The notes under the pieces are model-generated. The model made no database searches and was not told the DNA's origin. It saw only the letters and a list, made by a program, of their open reading frames with translations. From the NCBI GenBank assembly GCA_036524855.1, contig DATDBL010000304.1, positions 1 through 19,117 on the forward strand: DNA of 19,117 nt, in the 5' to 3' direction. Both the position numbers and the translations under genes were made by a program. Shown here piece after piece: positions 1 through 7,408 of this stretch (position 1 is the stretch's first letter; each line of letters starts with the position of its first letter). Source of the DNA: Aldersonia sp036524855 (lineage in GTDB: Bacteria; Actinomycetota; Actinomycetes; Mycobacteriales; Mycobacteriaceae).

Positions 1-2109
1 GGCTCCGGGGTCGGTGAGTGACTCCCACTCGTCGAGCAGGCTCGAGTCGACCTGACGGATCATCTCGCCCAACCAATCGATGATGTCTTCGAGTTCCTCG
101 GTGCGCGCTTCGGTCGGGACGGTTTGCCTCAGCGCGCGGTAGGCGTCGGCGAGGTAGCGCAGGACGAGGCCCTCGGACCGGGTAAGTCCGTAATGGCTGA
201 TCAATTCGGCAAACGTCATGGCGCGTTCGATCATGTCGCGCACCACGGACTTGGGGGAGAGGGCGAACTCCGAGACCCAGGGGTGTCCGCCGCGGTACAT
301 CTCGAACGCGGGGAAGAGCAGGTCCGCCAGCGGCTTCGGCCAGGTGACCTCCTCGAGCAGCTCCATCCGCTCGTCGTACTCGATGCCGTCGGCCTTCATC
401 TCGGCGATCGCCTCGCCGCGGGCCTTGTGCTGCTGGGCCAGCAGCAGCTGGCGGGGGTTGTCGAGGGTCGACTCGATCACCGACACGACATCCAGGGCGT
501 AGCCGGGACTCTCGGCGTCCAGCAACTCCAGCGCCGCCAACGCGAACGGCGACAGCGGCTGGTCGAGCGCGAAGTCGCGCTGCAGGTCCACCGTCAGCCG
601 GGCCCACCGACCGTCGGCGTCGGGTTCCGGAAGCTGCTGCACCACACCCGATTCCAGCAGCGCACGGTAGAGCCGGATGGCCTGCAGAATGTGCCTGCGC
701 TGCGCCGCGCGCGGTTCGTGGTTGTCCTCGAGCAGATGCCGCATCGCGGTGAAGCAGTTGCCGGGCCGGGCGATCACGTTGAGCAGCATCGAGTTCGTCA
801 CCGCAAACCGGGACACCAGCGGCTCAGGCGGCGCCGCGACGAGCTTATCGAACGTACCCTCGCCCCAACTGACGAAACCCTCGGGTGCCTTGCGGCGCTG
901 CACCTTTCGACGCTTCTTCGGATCATCGCCGGCCTTCGCGAGCGCCTTGGCGTTCTCCACCTCGTGCTCGGGGGCCTGCACTACGACGGTGCCCATCGTG
1001 TCGAACCCGGCCCGGCCCGCCCGCCCCGAGATCTGGTGGAACTCGCGGGCCCGCAACTGCCGGGTGCGCACGCCGTCGAACTTCGTCAGACCCGACAGCA
1101 GCACGGTGCGGATCGGCACGTTGATGCCGACGCCGAGGGTGTCGGTGCCGCAGATGACCGCGAGCAGGCCCTCCTGCGCGAGTCGCTCCACAAGCCGCCG
1201 GTACTTGGGCAGCATGCCGGCGTGGTGCACGCCGATGCCGTGCCGGACCAGGCGCGAGAGTGTCTTGCCGAACCCGGTGACGAAGCGGAATCCGCCGATC
1301 GCCTCCGCGATCGCGTCCTTCTGTTCCCGGCTGGCGAAGTTAACACTCGTCAGCGCCTGCGCGCGTTCCAGCGCCGAGGCCTGGGTGAAGTGCACGACGT
1401 ACACCGGCGCCTGATGGGTGCTCACCAGTTCCTCGATGGTCTCGCCGATCGGGGTGCGCGCGTAGCTGAACATCAGCGGCACCGGTCGCTGCGCCCCGGC
1501 GACCACGGCCGTCTCGCGTCCGGTTCGGCGGCGCAGGTCGCGGGCGAAGAAATCGACGTCGCCGAGCGTCGCCGACATCAGCAGGAACTGGGCCTTCGGC
1601 AGTTCCAGCAGGGGCACCTGCCAGGCCCAGCCGCGGTCGGGTTCGGCGTAGTAGTGGAACTCGTCCATCACGACCTGCGCGACGTCGGCGTCGGCCCCCT
1701 CCCGCAGCGCGAGGTTCGCGAGGATCTCCGCCGTCGCGCAGATGATGGGGGCGTCCGCGTTCACGGCGGCGTCACCGGTGACCATGCCGACCCGGTCGGC
1801 GCCGAACACCTCGCACAACGCGAAGAATTTCTCGCTCACGAGCGCCTTGATCGGTGCCGTGTAGAAGCTGCGGACCCCGGCCGCCAGCGCCGCGAAGTGC
1901 GCCCCGACCGCGACCATCGACTTTCCGGACCCGGTCGGGGTGGCGAGGATGACGTTGTTTCCGGTGACGAGTTCGATCAGCGCCTCTTCCTGCGCCGGGT
2001 ACAGCGTCAGGCCCTGTTCGCCGGTCCAGCCGGAGAAGGCGTCGAACAGCGCGTCGGGGTCGGTCCCACCGGTGGTGGCGAACTCGTCGATCAGGGTCGG
2101 CAGCGGCAC
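1..2109 (-). CDS. DEAD/DEAH-box helicase with DUF3516-type C-terminal region (C-terminus cut by window edge)
   Basis: This is an ATP-dependent superfamily 2 nucleic-acid helicase, probably acting on RNA in the cytoplasm. The frame is open for 703 codons from a GTG at 2109 to base 1 without a stop, so the C-terminus is missing. Motifs seen: Walker A ATPTGSGKS near residues 56-64, TAPIKAL near 84-90, DEFH at 149-152, MSATL near 178-182, HHAGMLPKYR near 300, and QISGRAGRAG near 358. The region after about residue 390 fits the DUF3516 extension known in actinobacterial helicases. GTG 2109 is the only sensible start, because an in-frame TAG lies 12 bases upstream. That TAG is part of a TAGCCT -10 element, which suggests a leaderless transcript. 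The gene diverges from the lipoprotein at 2241. The helicase assignment is firm; the RNA substrate and the DUF3516 name come from family knowledge. Confidence 0.93.
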   Translation of the reverse strand, partial: MPLPTLIDEFATTGGTDPDALFDAFSGWTGEQGLTLYPAQEEALIELVTGNNVILATPTGSGKSMVAVGAHFAALAAGVRSFYTAPIKALVSEKFFALCEVFGADRVGMVTGDAAVNADAPIICATAEILANLALREGADADVAQVVMDEFHYYAEPDRGWAWQVPLLELPKAQFLLMSATLGDVDFFARDLRRRTGRETAVVAGAQRPVPLMFSYARTPIGETIEELVSTHQAPVYVVHFTQASALERAQALTSVNFASREQKDAIAEAIGGFRFVTGFGKTLSRLVRHGIGVHHAGMLPKYRRLVERLAQEGLLAVICGTDTLGVGINVPIRTVLLSGLTKFDGVRTRQLRAREFHQISGRAGRAGFDTMGTVVVQAPEHEVENAKALAKAGDDPKKRRKVQRRKAPEGFVSWGEGTFDKLVAAPPEPLVSRFAVTNSMLLNVIARPGNCFTAMRHLLEDNHEPRAAQRRHILQAIRLYRALLESGVVQQLPEPDADGRWARLTVDLQRDFALDQPLSPFALAALELLDAESPGYALDVVSVIESTLDNPRQLLLAQQHKARGEAIAEMKADGIEYDERMELLEEVTWPKPLADLLFPAFEMYRGGHPWVSEFALSPKSVVRDMIERAMTFAELISHYGLTRSEGLVLRYLADAYRALRQTVPTEARTEELEDIIDWLGEMIRQVDSSLLDEWESLTDPGA

Positions 2110-2121
2110 GCAGCCAGGCTA
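2110..2121 (-). promoter_or_regulatory. Probable leaderless promoter of the helicase gene
   Basis: On the minus strand TAGCCT (2121-2116) matches the actinobacterial -10 consensus TAnnnT and lies 6 bases before the GTG at 2109. No ribosome binding site is visible. This geometry is the one known for leaderless mRNAs in mycobacteria and relatives. I see no convincing -35 element. Confidence 0.5.
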
Positions 2122-2199
2122 GTCGCGTGCTGCTCACGTGGTGCGCGCCGCGCATTGCGGGCATCGGTCGCGGCCTGCGCACAACGTGCGCGGCGGGGT

Positions 2200-2227
2200 G
2201 GAACCATTTGCCGAGAGCGTGCGTCTG
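2200..2227 (+). promoter_or_regulatory. Candidate ECF-sigma promoter for the lipoprotein gene
   Basis: GGAACC (2200-2205), a 16-base spacer and CGTCTG (2222-2227) resemble extracytoplasmic-function sigma promoters. The predicted transcript start near 2234-2235 would fall on the in-frame GTG at 2235 and would give a leaderless or nearly leaderless mRNA. It has not been tested against chance occurrence. Confidence 0.35.
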
Positions 2228-2240
2228 AGAGGGTGTGCGC

Positions 2241-2774
2241 ATGAACACTGTGGTCCGGGCGGGTATCGCCGGGGCAGCGTGCATGCTGGTGTTCGCGGTG
2301 GTCGGGTGCGGCTCGGAGACCGTGCAGGGGAGCCCGACCCCCGCGACGCAGGCGGGCCAGCCGGCGTTCGATCCATGCTTGTTGCCCGATGCGGCGCTGG
2401 TGGCGGCGGGGGTGGATCCGGCGACGAAGGATCCGGACTTCTTCGGGGTTCGCTTGCAGGGGTGGAACCTCTGTGCCTGGGATGCAGACTGGTACTTCCT
2501 CGGCGTCGCCGCGATGACGCACAGCGTCGACGACGTGCGGGCGAACCCGAAGAATACCGAGATTGCACCAGCAGTCGTTGGCAACCGGGATGCGTTCACC
2601 TATCGCGAAGTCAGCGACACGGATCGGAAGTACTGCGATGTCGCGTTCGGGAGCTCGGACGGCACGATCCTGATCATGGTCGACACGAAGGGGTCGCGAC
2701 ACGCGGTGGAAGATCCCTGCGTCGTGGCCACACGCAGCGCGAACGCGCTGGATCCCTACCTTCCCCAACCGTAA
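2241..2774 (+). CDS. DUF3558-like lipoprotein
   Basis: This is a 177-aa secreted lipoprotein of unknown function. The N-terminus has Arg6, a hydrophobic stretch and a lipobox VVGC with the lipidated Cys at residue 23, so the mature protein should be anchored to the outer face of the membrane. The mature part has the DUF3558 look: FDPC near residue 47, LCAWD near 74, YCDVAFG and DPCVV, giving cysteines that could form two disulfides. ATG 2241 is chosen because AGAGGG lies 7 bases upstream; a GTG at 2235 would add two residues. The next gene begins 11 bases after the stop, and its ribosome binding site overlaps the TAA, so the two are co-transcribed. DUF3558 proteins are common in mycolic-acid actinobacteria. 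The lipoprotein nature is firm; the family name is likely. Confidence 0.82.
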   Translation: MNTVVRAGIAGAACMLVFAVVGCGSETVQGSPTPATQAGQPAFDPCLLPDAALVAAGVDPATKDPDFFGVRLQGWNLCAWDADWYFLGVAAMTHSVDDVRANPKNTEIAPAVVGNRDAFTYREVSDTDRKYCDVAFGSSDGTILIMVDTKGSRHAVEDPCVVATRSANALDPYLPQP

Positions 2775-2785
2775 GGAGTGCACCT

Positions 2786-3166
2786 ATGACGACCCCAGTC
2801 TTCGACGAATCCACCCTTCGATCGCTGACAGCGCTGGCGGATTCCGGCGACTTGCGCTTGGCCGACGACGTCGCATCCGCCTGTGTGCATGCCTGCGCCA
2901 CGCTGATCGACGAGCTGGAAGTGTTGCAGCGCCGGTCTCGCCACATTTCGACCCGCGATGCCTACGGCATCCTGGCCTCCGCGCAACAACTCGGGTTGAA
3001 GTTCGAGACCAAGGCCATCGGCCCCGGCGGTCTCTACGACGTCCTGCAACAACACATCGACACCGTCACCCAGCTGCGCGACCTGTTCGAGAAGGCCGGC
3101 CGCGCCTACCGTGAAGCGGACGAGCGTGCCGCCGACATGATCGCGACCGGGACCGAGGGCCCCTGA
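2786..3166 (+). CDS. Small helical protein with C-terminal YxxxD motif; possible type VII secretion substrate
   Basis: This is a 126-aa protein I do not recognise by name. The start is the ATG at 2786, with AAGGAG (2773-2778) seven bases upstream overlapping the stop of the lipoprotein gene. The sequence reads as two long amphipathic helical regions, about residues 8-75 and 83-122, separated by a flexible AIGPGG turn at 77-82. It has no signal peptide and no membrane segment. Near the end of the second helix is Y108-R-E-A-D112, which matches the YxxxD/E signal of type VII (ESX) substrates such as EspC-like and PE proteins. No WxG motif is present at the turn. The pairing with a surface lipoprotein fits export or cell-envelope work. 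The gene is real by its ribosome binding site and coupling; the secretion idea is inference. Confidence 0.8.
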   Translation: MTTPVFDESTLRSLTALADSGDLRLADDVASACVHACATLIDELEVLQRRSRHISTRDAYGILASAQQLGLKFETKAIGPGGLYDVLQQHIDTVTQLRDLFEKAGRAYREADERAADMIATGTEGP

Positions 3167-3186
3167 CCGAGTCGGAGTTGCCGGGC

Positions 3187-3218
3187 ACGCGTGCAGGCCG
3201 CGCACCGTCTGCACGCGT
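3187..3218. terminator. Perfect 10-bp hairpin between convergent genes
   Basis: ACGCGTGCAG (3187-3196) and its exact complement CTGCACGCGT (3209-3218) enclose a 12-base loop. It lies 20 bases after the stop of the 126-aa gene and on the downstream side of the minus-strand hydrolase gene. There is no U-run, as is usual in actinobacterial terminators, so it could serve both directions. Confidence 0.6.
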
Positions 3219-3304
3219 CGCGCATGGTGCAGCGTGAGCGGCGCGTGGAGAACGTGCGCGGTGTGGGTGAACCACGCTCTAGTGGCCACCGCCCGCAGCC
3301 AGGC

Positions 3305-4351
3305 TCAGGTGGCGCTGCGTTCGTCCTCTTCCATGACCGTCATCGCCGCCAGACGCTCGGTCGGCGTGCCGGACAGGTGTTCCTCGCCCGACCCCGACGC
3401 CAGCAGCGAGCGCCAGCGGTCGACGTCGAACTGCGCGCCCGAGGTGGAGTCGACGAACTTGCGGATCAACGCGATGAACCGCTCCGGTTCGTCGCGGAAG
3501 GGAAAATGCCCGGCCCCGGCGAAGATCTCGAGCTGGGAGCCGGGGATGGCGGTGTGCACCAGATGCGCGTGCGACGCCGGGATCACCGCGTCGGACCCGC
3601 CCCAGATGATCTGCACCGGAAACCGCTCGTACAAGTAGGCGCGGTCGAGCATGGTGATCGCCTGCCCGCGCCAGTCCACGGCGGCCCGCAGCGTGCGCAG
3701 GAACGCGAGGTAGCCGGTGTTGTCGCCGAACCCGTCGAGGACGCGGATGACGTCGACCGCGTCGTGGCCGGCGGTGCTGCGCACGACGGGGGAGGTGGCG
3801 ATGCGGCGCGCGAACAACGCGCCCGCCCCGGCGAGGAAACGGGTCGCGCCGGGTAGTTGCAGCACCCGCAACGCCGCGTTGACGACGGGGGCGGTGGCGA
3901 TCCGCAGCGCCGCGTGGACCTCCTTGCTGACGCCGCCGGCGGCGACGAGCACCATGCGTTCCACCATCTCGGGGTACTGGTAGGCGAACTGGGTGGCGAC
4001 GCCGCCACCGAGGGAGTGGCCCACTATGGTCACCCGCTCGTAGCCGAGCACGGTCAGTAGGTCCCGCAGGCCGTTGGCGTAGGCGGCGATGGAATAGTCG
4101 GCGCGGGGTTTGTCGGAGCGACCGTGCCCGAGCAGATCCGGCGCGATCACCGTGTAACTGCTCGACAGGTCCGCCATCGCCTCGGCCCAGACGAGCGAGT
4201 TGTCGCCGATGCCGTGGATCAGCACGATCGGGGGTCCGTCGCCCGCGATCCGGACCGCGCGCCGGTAGCCGTGGATCGTGCGGAACGTGAGTGTCGGTTC
4301 GGCCGGACCGGGCACGAACGTGCGCGGTGGCCTGGTGGCGGTCGCACTCAT
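3305..4351 (-). CDS. Alpha/beta hydrolase, paralogue A
   Basis: This is a 348-aa alpha/beta-hydrolase-fold enzyme, probably a cytoplasmic esterase or lipase-like hydrolase; the substrate is unknown. Motifs: oxyanion-loop HGIGD at 46-50, APDLLGHGRSDKP near 70-82, nucleophile elbow GHSLGG with Ser113, acid residue in WGGSD (Asp254), and AGHFPFRDEP with catalytic His282. The triad is intact. The ATG at 4351-4349 overlaps the TGA of the upstream paralogue as ATGA, so translation is coupled. It aligns with that paralogue almost end to end (shared R-x-IHGYRRA, YSxAAYANGxRDLL, LRAxVDWRGQxITxLDR), so the two arose by tandem duplication. It resembles Rv2715 of M. tuberculosis from memory. An in-frame extension upstream of 4351 would lie wholly inside the paralogue and is rejected. 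Confidence 0.92.
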   Translation of the reverse strand: MSATATRPPRTFVPGPAEPTLTFRTIHGYRRAVRIAGDGPPIVLIHGIGDNSLVWAEAMADLSSSYTVIAPDLLGHGRSDKPRADYSIAAYANGLRDLLTVLGYERVTIVGHSLGGGVATQFAYQYPEMVERMVLVAAGGVSKEVHAALRIATAPVVNAALRVLQLPGATRFLAGAGALFARRIATSPVVRSTAGHDAVDVIRVLDGFGDNTGYLAFLRTLRAAVDWRGQAITMLDRAYLYERFPVQIIWGGSDAVIPASHAHLVHTAIPGSQLEIFAGAGHFPFRDEPERFIALIRKFVDSTSGAQFDVDRWRSLLASGSGEEHLSGTPTERLAAMTVMEEDERSAT

Positions 4352-5385
4352 GTGGCGCTGCGTTCGGCCGCGCCCATTGCGTCCAGCACCGCCATCCGGG
4401 TACGCGCGCCGCCGCTGATCGATTCCTCGCCCACGCCGTCGACGAGGCACCGCCGCCAGCGGTCGTGGTCGTAGACGGCCGGCGCGGTGGCATCGAGGAA
4501 GTCCTCCACCACGCGCAGGAACTCGAGCGGATCGTCCCGGAACGGGTAGTGCCCACACCGGCTGAACACCGAGAGGCGCGACCCGGGCATCGCCGAGTGG
4601 GCCAGGTGCGCGTGCGCGACGGGGAAGATGCTGTCGCGCCCGCCCCACACGATCTGGACCGGGATGGCGCCGTTGAGGTAGCAGCGGTCCAGCAGCGTGA
4701 TCACCTGTCCGCGCCAGTCCACGACGGCCCGCAGCGAGCGCAGGAACGCCGCGTACTCGGCGCGGTCGTCGAGTTCGCCGACGACGCGCATGATGTCCGG
4801 GGTGCGGGTGAGCATCGCGCCCGGGTCGACGTTGCCGGTGGTGACCTGCTCGACGAAGTTGTAGGCGACGCGGGCCGCGGTGCGTCCGCCGGGCAGCTTG
4901 AGCAGGACCATCCATTCGTTGGCGACCGGCACCGAGATCAGCCGCAGCATGGCGTGCACGTGCTTGGTGATCCCGCCGGACGACACCAGCACCAGGCGGT
5001 CGACACGCTGCGGGAACTGGTAGGCGAACTGCATCGCTACGGCACCGCCGAGGGAGTGGCCGACGATCGTCACGCGGTCGATATTCAGCACGGACAGCAG
5101 GTCGCGCATGCCGTTGGCGTAGGCCGCGACGGAGTAGTCGCCGCGGGGCTTGTCGGACAGGCCGTGGCCGAGCAGGTCCGGCGCGATCACGGTGTGCCGT
5201 CGCGCGAGGTGGGGGATGAGTTCGGCCCAGACCGCGGAACTGTCACCGATGCCGTGGATCAGCAGCAGCGCGGGACCCTCGCCCGCGATGCGGAAGGCCC
5301 GCCGGTAGCCGTGGATCTCCCGGAAGCACACCCTGGTCTCGACGTCCGGAACCGGGCGCAGCGAGCGCGAACGCGATCTGCCCAT
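4348..5385 (-). CDS. Alpha/beta hydrolase, paralogue B (Rv2715-like)
   Basis: This is a 345-aa alpha/beta hydrolase. Motifs: HGIGD at 44-48, APDLLGHGLSDKP at 68-80, GHSLGG with nucleophile Ser111, WGGRD with Asp251, and CGHYPFRDDP with His279, so the catalytic triad is complete. The chosen ATG at 5385 has GGAGGT just upstream (5394-5389) with a short 3-base spacing. A GTG at 5421 would add 12 residues but sits directly on the predicted -10 box. No signal peptide is visible. The gene follows the PAC2-family gene in the same orientation, as Rv2714-Rv2715 do in mycobacteria, and its stop codon overlaps the start of paralogue A. The fold is certain; the substrate is unknown. Confidence 0.92.
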   Translation of the reverse strand: MGRSRSRSLRPVPDVETRVCFREIHGYRRAFRIAGEGPALLLIHGIGDSSAVWAELIPHLARRHTVIAPDLLGHGLSDKPRGDYSVAAYANGMRDLLSVLNIDRVTIVGHSLGGAVAMQFAYQFPQRVDRLVLVSSGGITKHVHAMLRLISVPVANEWMVLLKLPGGRTAARVAYNFVEQVTTGNVDPGAMLTRTPDIMRVVGELDDRAEYAAFLRSLRAVVDWRGQVITLLDRCYLNGAIPVQIVWGGRDSIFPVAHAHLAHSAMPGSRLSVFSRCGHYPFRDDPLEFLRVVEDFLDATAPAVYDHDRWRRCLVDGVGEESISGGARTRMAVLDAMGAAERSAT

Positions 5386-5421
5386 GTCACCTCCGATGTG
5401 ACCGCCCTGCCGATCTCGCAC

Positions 5422-5450
5422 AGCCTAGAACGAACAAGTCGGACGTCCAT
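5422..5450 (-). promoter_or_regulatory. Probable housekeeping promoter of the two-hydrolase operon
   Basis: On the minus strand ATGGAC (5450-5445), a 17-base spacer and TAGGCT (5427-5422) fit a SigA-type promoter. Transcription would begin near 5415 and leave about 30 bases before the ATG at 5385, including its GGAGGT ribosome binding site. It lies in the 133-base gap after the PAC2 gene, so the hydrolases may be expressed separately from it. Confidence 0.45.
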
Positions 5451-5518
5451 GGTCACCCACCGGAGTTACGGCAATGTTTCCCGGATCACAACGTCGGGTC
5501 ACACCGAAACCGGGCGCG

Positions 5519-6472
5519 TCAGTCCTGCTTCGGTCCCGGTTCGCCGAAGCCGGTGTCGTCGGGGCCGTTCTGCGCGGCGAGGAACCGCTCGAACTCGGCG
5601 CCGAGTTCGTCCCCGCTGGGCAGCGGCTCGTCGGCGGCGAGCAGCGGCGTCTGCTGCTCCTGCGCGGCGACGAAGCTGTCGTACTGACGCTCGAGCGCCT
5701 TGACCACGCTGTCGATCTCCGGATTCCCCGCGATGTGCTCGTTGACCTGCTCGCGCACCCGCGCCGCGGCGTCGCCGAGCGCCTGCAGCGGAAGCTCGAG
5801 GCCGGTGTTCTCGCCGACGTTCTCGAGCAGGGTCTGCGCCGCCTCCGGGTAGGCCATCTGCGACAGGTAGTTGGGCACGTGCACCGAGAAACCGAGCGAT
5901 TCGTGGCCGTGCTGGGCCAGCCGGTACTCGAGCAGCGACGACGCCGACGCCGGCACCTGCAGCTCGCCGGACCACTTCTGATGGTCCTTGATGAGCTCGC
6001 GGTTGGTGGAATGCGCGGTCACGCCGAGCGGTCGGGTGTGCGGAATCGCCATCGGGATCGCGTTGAGCCCGATTGTGCGCCGCACCCCCAGCTGCTCGGC
6101 GAGCAGGCGCACGGCCGTCGTGAACCGCTCCCACCGCAGGTCCGGTTCCAACCCCGCGAGCAGTAGAAACGGCGTCCCGGTGGTGTCGCGCACGGCCCAC
6201 AGGTTCAGTTCCGGCTCGGTGTAGTCGGAGTAGTGGTCGGACTTGAAGGTCATCAACGGGCGACGGGAGCGGTAGTCGAGCAGCTCGTCGACGTCGAACG
6301 ACGCCACCAGCTCGGTTTCCAGGCTGTCGCGCAGATGCCTGGTGGCGAGCCGGACGGCGTGTCCGGCGTCCATGAACCCCTCCATCCCGTGCACCAGCAC
6401 CGGTCCCTCGCCGTCGGCCGAGGACAGCTGCGGCGCCGGGAACTCCAGCTCGTAGATCCTCGACTCGTCCAT
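5519..6472 (-). CDS. PAC2-family protein (Rv2714-like)
   Basis: This is a 317-aa soluble protein of the PAC2 family, named after a eukaryotic proteasome-assembly chaperone; the bacterial function is not settled. The N-terminal half has the family pattern: YELEFPAPQL, PVLVHGMEGFMDAG near 33-46, DYRSRRP near 79-85, and LLAGLEPDLRWERF near 117-130. The C-terminal part is charged and helical, ending in an acidic tail. The ATG at 6472 is chosen because AAAGGGG lies 8 bases upstream; a longer reading frame to 6586 has an arginine-rich, unlikely extension. The length fits Rv2714 and its C. glutamicum counterpart. The gene diverges from the lipoprotein at 6609 and is followed by the hydrolase pair, the conserved order in the group. 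Confidence 0.9.
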   Translation of the reverse strand: MDESRIYELEFPAPQLSSADGEGPVLVHGMEGFMDAGHAVRLATRHLRDSLETELVASFDVDELLDYRSRRPLMTFKSDHYSDYTEPELNLWAVRDTTGTPFLLLAGLEPDLRWERFTTAVRLLAEQLGVRRTIGLNAIPMAIPHTRPLGVTAHSTNRELIKDHQKWSGELQVPASASSLLEYRLAQHGHESLGFSVHVPNYLSQMAYPEAAQTLLENVGENTGLELPLQALGDAAARVREQVNEHIAGNPEIDSVVKALERQYDSFVAAQEQQTPLLAADEPLPSGDELGAEFERFLAAQNGPDDTGFGEPGPKQD

Positions 6473-6596
6473 CAAGCAGGCCCCTTTCCTACGTCCATTC
6501 TCCCCCATGGCGGTGCGCCGGCGCCCGGGCAGGGGCGGCACCCGTCGCGAACTGCAACGACGGCGCGGGTGTCCGAATTCCTGCACGGGCCGGTGC

Positions 6597-6608
6597 TAGC
6601 GTCGAGGT
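6597..6608 (+). promoter_or_regulatory. Probable leaderless promoter of the 6609 lipoprotein gene
   Basis: TAGCGT at 6597-6602 lies 6 bases before the GTG at 6609. No ribosome binding site with usable spacing exists. The same hexamer with nearly the same spacing precedes acuC. Confidence 0.5.
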
Positions 6609-7355
6609 GTGAGCGGTGACCTGCGCATCGCCGCAGCTCGACGAGTGGATCGCACGCGGGCACTGACGTCGACGGTGGTCGGGGCCGCCGCCGTGCTGGC
6701 CGGTTGCGCGGGCGTCACCGGGACCGCGATCCCCGCGCCGGAGCCGGTGCGCGTCGCCACACCCCTCGCGGACCTGATGGTTCCGCCGTCGGCGTTTCCA
6801 CCGCAGTTCCCGGCGGCGGTGGTGCTGCCGCCGGCGGCGGTCGCGCAGGCCGCCGCGGACCTCACCGGGATACCCGACGGCGCCCGGGTCGATCCGCCGG
6901 GCTGCAGACCCCCGGTCACGGACCGTGGGCCCGACGGGACCGTGATCGCCGTCGGCAGGAGAGACGACGCCCATGCGACCCTCACCGTCGAACTCGCCCG
7001 AACCGATCGGGCCCTCGACGCGCTGCGGGACCAACTCGAGCAATGCCCGCAGGTCAGCGCCGTAAGAGACGAACTCGGGCATATCGGATCCACGGTGCAC
7101 ACCGAGATCCTGTCCGCGCCGTCGGTCGACACCGACGACACGCTTGCCCTGCGCCGCACGGTCGACTCCGGCGACCACCTCGGTACGCTGCGTCAGTCGC
7201 TGCTCACGCTGGTGGCGCAGCACGGTGACGTGCGGATTTCGGCCACGCTCATGTCCTTCGGCGACGCGGCGAACGGGACGGAAACCGACACTGTGGCCAC
7301 TGTGGCGCTCGACGCCCTGTTCACCACCGCGGCGGACCGGGTGCGGGCGGGCTGA
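6609..7355 (+). CDS. Probable secreted lipoprotein, DUF5642-like or PknH-sensor-like
   Basis: This is a 248-aa lipoprotein of unknown function. After a basic N-terminus (R6, R11, R12, R15) comes a hydrophobic segment ending in a VLAGC lipobox with Cys33, followed by a proline- and alanine-rich linker to about residue 75. The globular part has PPGC near residue 98 and EQCPQV near 139, which could form a disulfide, and a regular alpha/beta pattern ending in SFGD near residue 217. This arrangement recalls the sensor-type domains of actinobacterial lipoproteins (DUF5642, PknH extracellular domain), but I cannot confirm the family. The GTG start at 6609 is supported by the leaderless -10 element. 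The gene occupies the position where mycobacteria carry sthA, from memory. A hairpin follows at 7389. Confidence 0.72.
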   Translation: MSGDLRIAAARRVDRTRALTSTVVGAAAVLAGCAGVTGTAIPAPEPVRVATPLADLMVPPSAFPPQFPAAVVLPPAAVAQAAADLTGIPDGARVDPPGCRPPVTDRGPDGTVIAVGRRDDAHATLTVELARTDRALDALRDQLEQCPQVSAVRDELGHIGSTVHTEILSAPSVDTDDTLALRRTVDSGDHLGTLRQSLLTLVAQHGDVRISATLMSFGDAANGTETDTVATVALDALFTTAADRVRAG

Positions 7356-7388
7356 TCTACCACGTCGCACCGACACCAACGCGATTTC

Positions 7389-7406
7389 CGGGCCTTCGGA
7401 GGCCCG
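7389..7406 (+). terminator. Short GC hairpin after the lipoprotein gene
   Basis: CGGGCCT (7389-7395) and AGGCCCG (7400-7406) form a perfect 7-bp stem around TCGG, 33 bases after the stop at 7355. No U-run follows. Confidence 0.45.
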
Positions 7407-7408
7407 CG

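Noticed and set aside
124..2244. 706-codon open frame on the plus strand
   Set aside because: It is antisense to the helicase, has no recognisable domain, and is rich in Arg, Gly and His as expected for a high-GC shadow frame. All helicase motifs are on the minus strand.
4352..4915. Upstream in-frame extension of hydrolase paralogue A
   Set aside because: It would lie entirely within paralogue B in another frame and has low-complexity Arg/Pro composition. The ATGA overlap gives a natural start at 4351.
5730..6586. Longer N-terminus of the PAC2 protein, from 6586
   Set aside because: The added 38 residues are arginine- and proline-rich shadow-like sequence, while the ATG at 6472 has a good ribosome binding site and matches the family length.
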